A stretch of DNA of 44,678 nt from DASZBR01 sp033763845 (GCA_033763845.1 JANRJR010000052.1:1-44678); one strand, 5' to 3'. Numbered from the stretch's first letter, positions 33,397-42,058 are shown. Notes: generated by a model not told the origin, from the sequence alone. Translations and numbers: made by a program.

Positions 33397-33806
33397 ATAT
33401 TACGATTTTAAGTGTAGGACATAAAATGCCCAGCTGGATTAAAGTGGGTTATGAAGAATACGCAAAAAGATTGTCACATGAGCACAAAATTAATCTTATT
33501 GAGTTATCTGACGATAAAGCGATGTTAAAAAAAATTCCGCCCAAAAGTTATGTTATTGGGCTTGATGAAAAAGGCGAAGCCCATAATACAGCGACATTTG
33601 CACGTCGTTTGGAATCCATTGGCAATGATGTAACTTTCTTGATTGGCGCGGCGGATGGCTTATCCTTAGAATGCAAAACAAAGGCCAATATATTATGGTC
33701 TTTATCTGCGTTAACGTTTCCGCATATGCTCGTGCGGGTTATACTAATGGAACAGTTATATCGCGCATTTAGCGTATTAAAAAATCATCCGTATCATCGA
33801 GAATAG
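33393..33806 (+). CDS. rlmH: 23S rRNA (pseudouridine1915-N3)-methyltransferase RlmH (short form)
   Basis: SPOUT methyltransferase that methylates pseudouridine 1915 of 23S rRNA, the site made by RluD (also encoded here). 137 residues against 155 in E. coli. The N-terminus (ITILSVGHKMPSWIKVGYEEY) and the SAM-binding knot (FLIGAADGLS, WSLSALTFPHMLVRVILMEQLYRA, NHPYHRE) are intact. The difference is about 18 residues missing between the second strand (INLIEL) and IGLDEKG. The frame is open upstream, but the ATG at 33393 overlaps the lnt stop (ATGA) and gives the usual start. Confidence 0.94.
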   Translation: MNITILSVGHKMPSWIKVGYEEYAKRLSHEHKINLIELSDDKAMLKKIPPKSYVIGLDEKGEAHNTATFARRLESIGNDVTFLIGAADGLSLECKTKANILWSLSALTFPHMLVRVILMEQLYRAFSVLKNHPYHRE

Positions 33807-33811
33807 TGATT

Positions 33812-35014
33812 ATGCAAATTATTATTGGAGCAGGTAAAACAGGCCAATCGTGTGCAAATTATTTTGCCCGCCACTTTATGCCATATAAACTATTGGATAC
33901 GCGCACGCTCACGGATGAAGAAAAGACTTTGCTAAAAAATACCAAAGAAATTATTTTAAGCCCAGGAATAGATCCTGCTCTATTCCCTAATTATAAAATT
34001 ATTAGCGATATTGAATTATTTGCACGTGAGGCCAAGGCACCCATTATTGGAATTACAGGAACTAATGCGAAAGGAACAGTAACGACTCTCGTCACAGACA
34101 TGATCAATGCTTGTGGCAAGACAGCATTAATGGGCGGTAATATTGGCATTCCTGCTTTGGATTTATTAACAGAGCCTACACCCGATTTTTATGTGTTAGA
34201 AATCTCCAGTTTTCAATTAGAGATTACGGATTATTTGCCGTGTATTGCATCAACCATATTAAATATTAGCCCTGACCATTTGGATCGCCATAAAACCATG
34301 GCAAATTATATTGCTGCCAAGCAACGGATTTATCGCGACAGCAAAAACTGTATTTATAATTTGGATGATGTCAATACGACACCTGGGCGAGGCATGGCCT
34401 CGCCCCTACAAAAAAATATAATTGATTTTGGGTTAAAAGATTTAAATTTATTACCCATTGAAGAATTAAAAATTAAAGGCAAACATAACTATCTCAATGC
34501 ATTGGCTGCCTTAAAAATTGGTGAAGCCATTGGGTTAGATTTCAAAAAAATGCTCGATGCATTGAAAAAATTTCCGGGATTGGAACATCGCTGCGAATGG
34601 GTTACAACTCAAAATAATATTACGTGGATCAATGACTCTAAAGGCACAAACATTGGCGCAACCATTGCGGCATTAGAAGGCTTCGGCTCGGACCACAAAA
34701 ATATTATTTTAATTGCCGGCGGTTTAGGCAAAGACGCTGATTTTAGCTTATTAAAACCCAGCATAGATAAATTTGTGCGTGAAATAATTTTATTTGGCAA
34801 AGATGCCCCATTAATTTTTAATGCGATTCAACGAGGAACTACCGTGGATACTCTTAAAAATTCCATATTAAAAGCTCAAGAATTAGCACAATCAGGCGAT
34901 ATTATTTTATTGTCCCCCGCGTGCGCAAGTTGGGACATGTTTAAAGACTTCGAAGATCGGGGTCGTCAATTTAAAGCCTTAGTCAAGGAATACATAACAC
35001 ATGAAGTTATTTGA
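33812..35014 (+). CDS. murD: UDP-N-acetylmuramoyl-L-alanine--D-glutamate ligase
   Basis: Adds D-Glu to UDP-MurNAc-L-Ala in peptidoglycan precursor synthesis. 400 residues, shorter than the 438 of E. coli mainly in the N-terminal domain. The ATP-binding loop reads T82-G-T-N-A-K87-G-T89; most MurD enzymes have S or T directly after the Lys, here Gly. Other motifs are normal: NISPDHLDRH, KIKGKHNYLNALAA, HRCEWV, INDSKGTN, LIAGGLGKDADF. Residues 192-200 (GRGMASPLQ) are encoded by an in-frame palindromic repeat. An upstream GTG at 33806 is possible, but the ATG is better spaced. The 3' end overlaps ftsW by 14 bases. Confidence 0.94.
   Translation: MQIIIGAGKTGQSCANYFARHFMPYKLLDTRTLTDEEKTLLKNTKEIILSPGIDPALFPNYKIISDIELFAREAKAPIIGITGTNAKGTVTTLVTDMINACGKTALMGGNIGIPALDLLTEPTPDFYVLEISSFQLEITDYLPCIASTILNISPDHLDRHKTMANYIAAKQRIYRDSKNCIYNLDDVNTTPGRGMASPLQKNIIDFGLKDLNLLPIEELKIKGKHNYLNALAALKIGEAIGLDFKKMLDALKKFPGLEHRCEWVTTQNNITWINDSKGTNIGATIAALEGFGSDHKNIILIAGGLGKDADFSLLKPSIDKFVREIILFGKDAPLIFNAIQRGTTVDTLKNSILKAQELAQSGDIILLSPACASWDMFKDFEDRGRQFKALVKEYITHEVI
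34385..34410. repeat. Palindromic repeat element inside murD
   Basis: GGGCGAGGC-ATG-GCCTCGCCC is a perfect 9-bp hairpin with loop ATG, followed by CTACA. It lies in frame within murD and encodes GRGMASPLQ. It is homologous in design to the intergenic copy at 25086-25111. The corresponding loop of E. coli MurD (about DDALTMPIRGADERC) has no such sequence and is four residues shorter. Confidence 0.75.
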
Positions 35015-36134
35015 TCGTTATTTGGTCGCGTCTGCTGTCGGCTTAGTTTGCATGGGATTATTAATGGTTGCTTCAGCATCCATGGTTATTTCAGATAGAA
35101 CATTTGGCGAGCCCTTTTACTTTTTATTACACCAAACGGTTTTTTTAGTAGTTGGCATCGGTTTTTCGTGGTTTCTATTTCGGTTTAACATGGATCAATG
35201 GAAAAATATCAGCTCCCAACTATTACTGCTCAGTTTATTACTACTTTCATTGGTATTAGTTCCCGGCTTGGGTCATGAAGTGAATGGAAGCATGCGTTGG
35301 TTAGGTATTGGCCCACTGGGATTACAGGTTTCTGAATTTGCTAAATTGGCGATGATTATTTATCTCGCGAGTTATTTGGTTCGTCGACATGAAGAAGTCA
35401 AAAACCGCATTCGTGGATTTCTCAAACCTTTACTAATTATTGGCGTCATGGCAGCACTACTTTTGAAAGAACCTGACTTTGGCGCGATGGCAGTAATTGT
35501 TACAACATCACTAGGCATGTTATTTCTCGCCGGCGTTCGCATTTGGCAATTTATATTTTTATTATTGGTTGCGGTTTTAATACTGGCAATACTTGCGGTT
35601 TCATCGCCTTATCGTGTTGAACGTTTAACAACATTCATGAACCCATGGGCGAATGCTTATGCGAGTGGATACCAATTAACGCAGTCTTTAATCGCATTTG
35701 GTCATGGCGGATGGTTTGGCGTAGGACTTGGCCATAGCACGCAAAAATTGTTTTATTTACCTGAAGCGCATACAGATTTTTTATTTGCGGTGCTGGCTGA
35801 AGAATTAGGATTAATTGGCAGCTTATTTATCGTGGGATTATATTGTTTATTTGTCATACGTGGTTTATGGATTGGCTATTCATCTTATCGTCAAAAATTA
35901 TTTTTTTCTGCTTATGTCGCTTATGGTATTAGTTTATGGCTAATTATCCAGGCAATCGTAAATATTGGCGTAAATACAGGATTACTACCGACAAAAGGCC
36001 TAACGCTTCCTCTAATGAGTTATGGCGGAAGCAGTATGATGATCGACTGTATTGCGATTATGTTGTTATTTCGCATTGATTATGAAACGCGAGTATACAA
36101 AGCTGGAATTCATCGCGAGGTGTGGCAATCGTGA
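35001..36134 (+). CDS. ftsW: Peptidoglycan glycosyltransferase FtsW (SEDS family)
   Basis: 377-residue polytopic septal wall polymerase. SEDS signatures are LVPGLGHEVNGSMRWLGIGP, LLLKEPDFGAMAVI, the pair SGYQLTQSLIAFGHGGWFGVGLGHS and LPEAHTDFLFAVLAEELGL, and GLLPTKGLTLPLMSYGGSS. Position between murD and murG identifies it as FtsW rather than RodA. The ATG at 35001 begins inside the end of murD. The stop overlaps the murG start. Confidence 0.95.
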   Translation: MKLFDRYLVASAVGLVCMGLLMVASASMVISDRTFGEPFYFLLHQTVFLVVGIGFSWFLFRFNMDQWKNISSQLLLLSLLLLSLVLVPGLGHEVNGSMRWLGIGPLGLQVSEFAKLAMIIYLASYLVRRHEEVKNRIRGFLKPLLIIGVMAALLLKEPDFGAMAVIVTTSLGMLFLAGVRIWQFIFLLLVAVLILAILAVSSPYRVERLTTFMNPWANAYASGYQLTQSLIAFGHGGWFGVGLGHSTQKLFYLPEAHTDFLFAVLAEELGLIGSLFIVGLYCLFVIRGLWIGYSSYRQKLFFSAYVAYGISLWLIIQAIVNIGVNTGLLPTKGLTLPLMSYGGSSMMIDCIAIMLLFRIDYETRVYKAGIHREVWQS

Positions 36135-37171
36135 GCCTTCAAAAAGTCTTAATCATGGCCGGCGGGACCGGCGGTCATATTTTCCCTGGCATTGCACTAG
36201 CAAACGCGTTTAAAGCAAAAAATATTGGAGTCTTTTGGCTTGGCAATCAAAGCAGCATGGAATCTAATTTAGTTCCCCAACACAACATTCCCTTCTATTC
36301 AATTTCTATAAATCCTTTACGCGGAAAGGGATTTATTCAAAAATTTAAATTTCCATTGAATTTATTGCGCGCCATATTTCAGGCAAAAAAAATCATCAAG
36401 CAATTAAAACCAGATATTATTATTAGCATGGGCGGATATGTTGCAGGTCCTGGTGGATTAGCCGCAAAACTATGCCGCATTCCATTGGTAATTCACGAGC
36501 AAAATAGCATTGCGGGCATGACAAATAAATTCTTAGCCAAATTTGCCTCGCATATTTATACGGGTTTCCCTGATGTATTTAAAAACGGTAACTTTGTGGG
36601 AAATCCAGTTCGTTCTGATATCGAAAAAGTTCCGGTAAAGAATTTATTACCGTCCGAAGAAATTAATATTTTTGTAGTCGGTGGTAGTCGCGGCGCAAAA
36701 ATATTAAACGATATTATTCCAGAGGCTGTAAAACTATTACCCTCAGAGATTAAATTAAATATCTTTCATCAAACTGGCGAAAATGGCTTAGCCATGTATG
36801 GTTCATCTTCTGCGGAAGTTTCGCCATTTGTGAATAACATGGCAGAAAAATATCATTGGGCGGACATTGTAATTTGTCGTGCGGGTGCATTAACCATTGC
36901 AGAAATTACCAGCGTTGGGATTCCGGCAATATTAATTCCCTATCCACATGCTGTTGATGACCACCAAACTACTAATGCGAATTATTTAGTTCAACATAAT
37001 GCAGCTGTATTATTACCACAAACTCAACTTACGCCACAGAAACTTTCTGAAGTTCTGGTTAATTTAATTACGGATGATCAAAAACGACTAGCCATGGCAA
37101 AAGCGTCGCGAGAATTACGCAAAGAGAAAGTAGCGGAGAAAATTGTAGATTTTATTTTAAGTTCTCATTAA
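36131..37171 (+). CDS. murG: UDP-N-acetylglucosamine--lipid I GlcNAc transferase MurG
   Basis: 346-residue peripheral membrane glycosyltransferase that converts lipid I to lipid II. Motifs are MAGGTGGHIFPGIALA at the N-terminus, SMGGYVAGPGGLAAK, HEQNSIAGMTNK, VVGGSRGAKILND, CRAGALTIAEI and IPYPHAVDDHQTTNA. GTG start overlaps the ftsW stop (GTGA); an in-frame GTG nine bases upstream is an alternative. The usual next gene, murC, is absent and the lipid operon begins 35 bases later. Confidence 0.95.
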   Translation: MSLQKVLIMAGGTGGHIFPGIALANAFKAKNIGVFWLGNQSSMESNLVPQHNIPFYSISINPLRGKGFIQKFKFPLNLLRAIFQAKKIIKQLKPDIIISMGGYVAGPGGLAAKLCRIPLVIHEQNSIAGMTNKFLAKFASHIYTGFPDVFKNGNFVGNPVRSDIEKVPVKNLLPSEEINIFVVGGSRGAKILNDIIPEAVKLLPSEIKLNIFHQTGENGLAMYGSSSAEVSPFVNNMAEKYHWADIVICRAGALTIAEITSVGIPAILIPYPHAVDDHQTTNANYLVQHNAAVLLPQTQLTPQKLSEVLVNLITDDQKRLAMAKASRELRKEKVAEKIVDFILSSH

Positions 37172-37206
37172 TTTTTATTTTCAGTACAACAAACAAAGGA
37201 GTGCCC

Positions 37207-37950
37207 ATGGCTAATTATCTTATTATTGCTGGAACGAGTACGATTGGAACACAACTCGCGGAAAATCTTTTGAGATCTGGACATAGCATATTCATTACGG
37301 GGCGCGAAAAATCAAAAATAGCTAATCTCGCCGAAAAACTTAACGTAAAATACTCAATTTTAGATGCAACTAATTTTGATGATGTTGATCATATCTTTGA
37401 ACTGGCAAAAAACGAAATGGGTGTACTCCACGGTGTAGTAAATTTTGCAGGTTCGTTACTCCTCAAACCAGCGCATCTCACGACTAAAAATGAATATTCT
37501 GATGTCATTGCAGCAAATCTCACCTCTGCATTTGCCGTTACTGCTGCTGCTGGAAAACACTTAGCAAAACAAAATGGTGGAAGCAGCGTAGTGCTAATCT
37601 CTTCTGCAGCTGCTCTCGCTGGATTTCCCAATCATGAAGCGATCTCCGCTGCAAAAGCAGGAATTATTGGATTGGCCCTATCAGCTGCTGCGACTTACGC
37701 AAGCAGTAATATTCGCTTTAATGTTATTGCCCCGGGATTAGTCGAGACTCATCTTACTACATCGCTAACGAATAATAATTTTTCTCGCAAAGCATCTGAA
37801 TCCATGCACGCACTTGGAAGAATTGGCACTCCTTCTGATATCGCCTCTGCTATTTGTTTTTTCTTGAATCCCGAGAATAGCTGGATAACCGGACAAATAC
37901 TTGCAGTAGACGGTGGATTAAGCCGCATACACTCAAAAACAAGAGCATAA
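37207..37950 (+). CDS. Atypical short-chain dehydrogenase-like protein (catalytic Tyr missing)
   Basis: 247 residues with the SDR fold: cofactor region AGTSTIGTQLAE, VVNFAGS (NNAG equivalent), VLISSAAALAG, and a C-terminal WITGQILAVDGG. The Gly-rich loop is degenerate. At the YxxxK site the sequence is PNHEAISAAKAG, so Lys150 remains but Tyr is Ile146. The HEAIxAAK form recurs, as I recall, in a set of SDR-like proteins found near DUF1365 and Cfa-type genes, so this is probably a conserved subgroup rather than decay. AGGAG lies five bases before the ATG; a GTG at 37201 is also in frame. It is the first gene of the lipid-modification operon. Confidence 0.85.
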   Translation: MANYLIIAGTSTIGTQLAENLLRSGHSIFITGREKSKIANLAEKLNVKYSILDATNFDDVDHIFELAKNEMGVLHGVVNFAGSLLLKPAHLTTKNEYSDVIAANLTSAFAVTAAAGKHLAKQNGGSSVVLISSAAALAGFPNHEAISAAKAGIIGLALSAAATYASSNIRFNVIAPGLVETHLTTSLTNNNFSRKASESMHALGRIGTPSDIASAICFFLNPENSWITGQILAVDGGLSRIHSKTRA

Positions 37951-37954
37951 TGCC

Positions 37955-38776
37955 ATGACTATAAGCACGCTTTTAATCACTGGCGGAACGGGATTTATTG
38001 GTACACAACTGCAAAAACATTTCGCCAAAAAAAATATTGCTGTAACGTTACTAAAAAGAGATTCGCCTATTGAGGGAACCTTTGATGGTATTATCAATCT
38101 TGCCGGTCATCCACTAAACAAAAACCGCTGGAATCAAAAAATCAAAAAATTAATTTATGACAGTCGCATCTCCACAACCCAACGCATAGTTGATTATATA
38201 AAAAACACTCCGCATAAACCTAAATTCCTAATCAGCGGATCTGCTATTGGCTATTACGAAGCAGAAAATACTTTTTCTCATAAACTCTGCCATGACTGGG
38301 AAAAAACAGCACGCGAAGCAGAAAACTATGGCGTACGAGTATGCCTCATGCGTACAGGTATTGTTTTAGGCAAAAATGGCGGCGCATTAGCGACGATGCT
38401 CCCTGCTTTTAAATTAGGCTTAGGCGCTCAAATTGGAAATGGCTTGCAATGGATGAGCTGGATACACATGAACGATCTCATCAATATGATAGATTTTATT
38501 ATTACGCACGAAGAAATAAATGGGCCTGTTAATTTTACTGCTCCACACCCAGTCACACATAAAGCATTTGTTCAAACCTTAGCCAAAACACTCCATCGAC
38601 CCTGCTTATTAAAACTACCCGAATTTATAGTTAAAATGCTATTTGGCCAAATGGGCCAGGAATTATTACTGACTGGCAAGCCGATTTTACCAGACAAAGT
38701 TTTATCTTTAGGCTATCATTTTAAATTCCCTCTATTAAAAGAGGCTTTAAACGATATTTTTGGAGATGCATCATGA
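37955..38776 (+). CDS. NAD-dependent epimerase-like protein (TIGR01777/YfcH family)
   Basis: 273 residues. Extended-SDR dinucleotide site LITGGTGFIGTQL at the N-terminus, then INLAGHPLNKNRWNQKIKKL. The Ser/Tyr region reads LISGSAIGYYE, with MRTGIVLGKNGGALATMLPAFKLGLGAQIGNG and WMSWIHMNDLINMI, all characteristic of the TIGR01777 group. Substrate unknown. It begins four bases after the SDR stop and its stop overlaps the DUF3833 start, so it is an integral part of the operon. Confidence 0.88.
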   Translation: MTISTLLITGGTGFIGTQLQKHFAKKNIAVTLLKRDSPIEGTFDGIINLAGHPLNKNRWNQKIKKLIYDSRISTTQRIVDYIKNTPHKPKFLISGSAIGYYEAENTFSHKLCHDWEKTAREAENYGVRVCLMRTGIVLGKNGGALATMLPAFKLGLGAQIGNGLQWMSWIHMNDLINMIDFIITHEEINGPVNFTAPHPVTHKAFVQTLAKTLHRPCLLKLPEFIVKMLFGQMGQELLLTGKPILPDKVLSLGYHFKFPLLKEALNDIFGDAS

Positions 38777-39312
38777 AATGGAATAAAATAGTCGTTATGG
38801 CATCAAGTTTGCTTTGTTTAACTCTAGAAGGATGTAGCGTGACTAAAGCTCAGGTATATGAAACAAAATCCCCCGCCCTTACTATTGAAGACTTTTTTTC
38901 AGGCCATGTGACCGGTTATGGCATGGTTCAAAATCGTTCGGGTGAAGTGAGACAACGGTTTGTCGTTGAAATGCATGGACAATGGCAAGGAAATATTGGA
39001 ATACTAAATGAAGATTTCGTATTTGATGATGGTCACACACAAAAACGTCAATGGACATTTACGCGCATAAACGATCACGAATTTAAAGGTACTGCTGCTG
39101 ATGTCACCGGTGAAGCGCACTGTGAACAGTTTGGAAATGCCATTCACATGAAATACGTTTTACAAATTCCTGTGGGCAAGAAAACCTACAATATCCACAT
39201 GAATGATTGGCTTTATGCCGTAGACAAAAAAGTCGTGCTTAATAGAACAAACATGACTAAATTTGGATTTACGGTTGGCTCAATAACGGCGACTTTTTTA
39301 AAGCATGACTAA
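38773..39312 (+). CDS. DUF3833 family lipoprotein
   Basis: 179-residue lipoprotein: signal peptide with lipobox LEGC (Cys21). The DUF3833 body includes IEDFFSGHVTGYGMVQNRSGE, RQRFVVEM, EDFVFDDGHTQKRQWTF and a C-terminal NDWLYAVDKKVVLNRTNMTKFG. The family is lipocalin-like in length and beta-rich in appearance, and is often encoded with Cfa-type and DUF1365 genes. Probably in the outer or inner membrane facing the periplasm. The role is unknown; binding of a lipid or a modified fatty acid is a reasonable guess from the context. Confidence 0.87.
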   Translation: MKWNKIVVMASSLLCLTLEGCSVTKAQVYETKSPALTIEDFFSGHVTGYGMVQNRSGEVRQRFVVEMHGQWQGNIGILNEDFVFDDGHTQKRQWTFTRINDHEFKGTAADVTGEAHCEQFGNAIHMKYVLQIPVGKKTYNIHMNDWLYAVDKKVVLNRTNMTKFGFTVGSITATFLKHD

Positions 39313-40054
39313 AACACTTCGGGTTTGGATTACAGGTGCCTCATCAGGTATTGGCAGAGCTGTTGCACTCGAAATGGCCAAACGAAACTATCAGCTTGTT
39401 ATCTCTGGGAGAAACCAGGTTAATTTACAAGAATTAGCCACTCTCACGCAGGCTGAGATTGTCCCCTTTGATGTCACAGATAAATCAGCCAATCTAGCAG
39501 CTGCTGCTAAAATAAAAGAAATGCTTGGCGGAATCGATATTGTTTTTCTGAATGCAGGTAATTGTGAATATATTGATATTAAACAATTTGATAGCGATAT
39601 TATCGAACGCATGATCAAAACCAATTTTTTAAGCATGGCATATGGCGTAGAAGCTGCTTTACCTTTACTTCGAAATTCTTCTGCGCCTCACCTCGTTGCA
39701 ATGAGCAGCTCAGTGGCTTATTTTGGCCTACCACGCGCCGAAGGATATGGTGCGAGTAAAGCGGCTATACGAAGCTTTTTCCAATCATTACGAATAGATT
39801 TAATGCCAGAAAAAATTCCCGTCTCTATTGTTTTACCCGGCTTTATAAAAACTCCACTCACTGATAAAAATGATTTTCCGATGCCACAAAGAATTAGCGC
39901 TGAAAACGCGGCAAAAAAAATAGTCGACGGAATTGAAGCAAAAAAACAAGAAATTATAACGCCCTACTTCTTTCCCCTCTTTCTGCGAATATTGGGCTGC
40001 TTGCCAAGTCGATTAGCCTCATTTTTAGTTCATAAGATGACGAGCACAAAATGA
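39305..40054 (+). CDS. Short-chain dehydrogenase/reductase
   Basis: 249-residue classical SDR. Cofactor motif TGASSGIGRAVALEMAK, NAG motif (FLNAGNCEY), catalytic Ser in AMSSSVAY and a complete YGASK. A C-terminal hydrophobic stretch (YFFPLFLRILGCLPSRLASFL) suggests membrane association, as in lipid-active SDRs. It overlaps the DUF3833 gene by 8 bases and the flavin oxidase gene by ATGA. It should reduce or oxidise a hydroxyl/keto group on a lipid or other hydrophobic substrate; the substrate is not readable. Confidence 0.9.
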   Translation: MTKTLRVWITGASSGIGRAVALEMAKRNYQLVISGRNQVNLQELATLTQAEIVPFDVTDKSANLAAAAKIKEMLGGIDIVFLNAGNCEYIDIKQFDSDIIERMIKTNFLSMAYGVEAALPLLRNSSAPHLVAMSSSVAYFGLPRAEGYGASKAAIRSFFQSLRIDLMPEKIPVSIVLPGFIKTPLTDKNDFPMPQRISAENAAKKIVDGIEAKKQEIITPYFFPLFLRILGCLPSRLASFLVHKMTSTK

Positions 40055-41298
40055 AAATAGGTATTGTAGGCTCAGGAATTTCGGGACTGACTGCTGCATA
40101 TTATCTTAATAAAGCTGGTCATGATATCTACGTATTTGAAGCAAATGATTATGTGGGAGGTCACACTCATACAATCCCAGTAGAAACTTCTTCGGGAAAA
40201 TACAATATTGACACTGGTTTTATCGTATTTAATCACAGAACCTATCCAAACTTTGTAAAATTACTCCAAGAATGCAATGTCTCATCTCAACCCACAAACA
40301 TGAGTTTTAGCGTTTTTGCGCCAGATAAAAACATACAATATTCCGGTGAATCGCTGAACGGACTTTTTGCGGATCGAAAGAATATCTTTAACTCAACGTT
40401 TTATAAATTATTATATGAAATTTTACGCTTCCAGACCTTGGCAAAAGAAATCGTTGCTCACACTGATACCACGCTCACTATTCATCAATTTTTGAAAAAA
40501 AATAAACTCAGCGATAATTTTAGCGAGCTGTATTTTTATCCATTAGTATCTGCATTGTGGTCAACGGCATTGCGGGATATATCAAACATGCCTATCTATT
40601 TTGTTGCCATGTTTTTCAACAATCATGGCTTGTTGAAAGCAATTCCGGATTTACCTTGGCAGGTTATCAAAGGCGGATCTTTTTCCTATATCAAAAAACT
40701 TACCCAAGATTTTGCTGATAAAATTTATATCAACACACCCGTCATAAAAATTGCTCGTCGCACGGATGGTTGCAAATTATGGAGCCCGAAGGGAGAACTG
40801 GGGATCTTTGATAAAATTATTGTTGCCACACACAGTGATCAAGCCCTTAAATTACTCGCAGAACCAAGCTCACTGGAGTTCGAAATTCTCAGCAAATTTA
40901 CTTACAGTGAAAACGAGGTAGTACTACACACAGACTCAAACATATTACCACCCAATAAACGCGCATGGGCAAGTTGGAATTATTGGGTTAATCCAGATGC
41001 AAATCACAATGCAGTATTAACGTATCACATGAATCGATTACAGAGCATTTCTGCTCCAGAAGAATTTTGCGTAAGCCTTAATGCAACTCGGCATATACAA
41101 CCCGAAAAAATAATTCAAACGTTCAATTATGCTCACCCTCAGTACACAGTCGAAAGCTTATCTGCACAATCTCGTCAAAGTGAATTAAACAATCACTCAG
41201 GAAGCATTTATTATTGCGGTGCCTATTGGGGATTTGGCTTTCATGAGGATGGTGTAAAAAGTGCAGTTAATGTATTCAAAAACGGAGTTTTTGTTTGA
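40051..41298 (+). CDS. FAD-dependent amine-oxidase-like protein (NAD/FAD-binding, lipid-modification type)
   Basis: 415 residues. N-terminal FAD-binding site GIVGSGISGLTAAYYL with the acidic end of strand 2 (VFEANDYVGGHTHT), then IDTGFIVFNHRTYPNF. The C-terminal FAD contact is YCGAYWGFGFHEDGV. This type is usually next to DUF1365 and a Cfa-like methyltransferase. In Rhodobacter sphaeroides a related flavoprotein of such a cluster acts as a fatty-acyl desaturase in furan fatty acid synthesis (UfaD), so acyl-chain oxidation is a plausible role. Assignment to that exact reaction is inference. Confidence 0.88.
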   Translation: MKIGIVGSGISGLTAAYYLNKAGHDIYVFEANDYVGGHTHTIPVETSSGKYNIDTGFIVFNHRTYPNFVKLLQECNVSSQPTNMSFSVFAPDKNIQYSGESLNGLFADRKNIFNSTFYKLLYEILRFQTLAKEIVAHTDTTLTIHQFLKKNKLSDNFSELYFYPLVSALWSTALRDISNMPIYFVAMFFNNHGLLKAIPDLPWQVIKGGSFSYIKKLTQDFADKIYINTPVIKIARRTDGCKLWSPKGELGIFDKIIVATHSDQALKLLAEPSSLEFEILSKFTYSENEVVLHTDSNILPPNKRAWASWNYWVNPDANHNAVLTYHMNRLQSISAPEEFCVSLNATRHIQPEKIIQTFNYAHPQYTVESLSAQSRQSELNNHSGSIYYCGAYWGFGFHEDGVKSAVNVFKNGVFV

Positions 41299-42044
41299 AG
41301 AGCGCTATCTATACCGGCAAGGTCATTCATCAACGCTTTGAACCCGTAAAACATAAGTTTAACTACAACGTTTTTATGTTATTTCTGGACCTCGATGAAT
41401 TACCTGAGTTATTTGATCCCTATTGGCTCTGGTCGGCGCGACGTTTTAATATTTGCTCTTTCAATCGCCGGGATCACTTAGGTGATATTCATTTGCCGCT
41501 AAAACAGGCTGTGATTGATCTGGTTTTTGAAAAAACATCCCGAAAATTAGAAGGCCCTATTCGACTATTAACGCACTTACGTTATTGGGGATATTGCTTT
41601 AATCCGGTGAGTTTTTATTATTGCTACGATAAATCTGGAACCTCCGTCGAAACAATCGTAGCTGAAGTCCACAATACGCCCTGGGGGGAAACATATCCGT
41701 ATATTTTAACGCCAGAAAATAACCAAGGAGACATTGAACATCAGCGATTTATTTTCCCCAAGGATTTTCATGTCTCCCCTTTAATGCCGATGAATTTCAT
41801 ATACGACTGGCGGCTGAGCACTCCCGGGGATACGTTATTTATTCATATGAAAAACTTACAAGAAAACACTGAATATTTTAATGCGACGCTGCATTTAGCT
41901 CGCCGAGAGCTGAATAGCAAAAATTTAGCCAAAACGTTGATTAACCACCCGTTCATGACAGGTAAAATTATTTTCAGCATCTATTGGCAAACGCTACTAA
42001 CATGGATAAAAGGCGCGCCCTTTTATCCCTACATCAAAAATTAA
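41295..42044 (+). CDS. DUF1365 family protein
   Basis: 249 residues. Starts at a TTG (TTGA overlap with the preceding stop) eight bases after GGAG, reading MKSAIYTGKVIHQRFEPVKH. Family motifs are VFMLFLDLDELPEL, NICSFNRRDHLGD, LTHLRYWGYCFNPVSFYYCYD, EVHNTPWGETYPYIL and HVSPLMPM. The function is unproven; the family is nearly always encoded between an FAD oxidase and a Cfa-type methyltransferase, as here. Confidence 0.93.
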   Translation: MKSAIYTGKVIHQRFEPVKHKFNYNVFMLFLDLDELPELFDPYWLWSARRFNICSFNRRDHLGDIHLPLKQAVIDLVFEKTSRKLEGPIRLLTHLRYWGYCFNPVSFYYCYDKSGTSVETIVAEVHNTPWGETYPYILTPENNQGDIEHQRFIFPKDFHVSPLMPMNFIYDWRLSTPGDTLFIHMKNLQENTEYFNATLHLARRELNSKNLAKTLINHPFMTGKIIFSIYWQTLLTWIKGAPFYPYIKN

Positions 42045-42058
42045 TAGAAGGACTTTCT

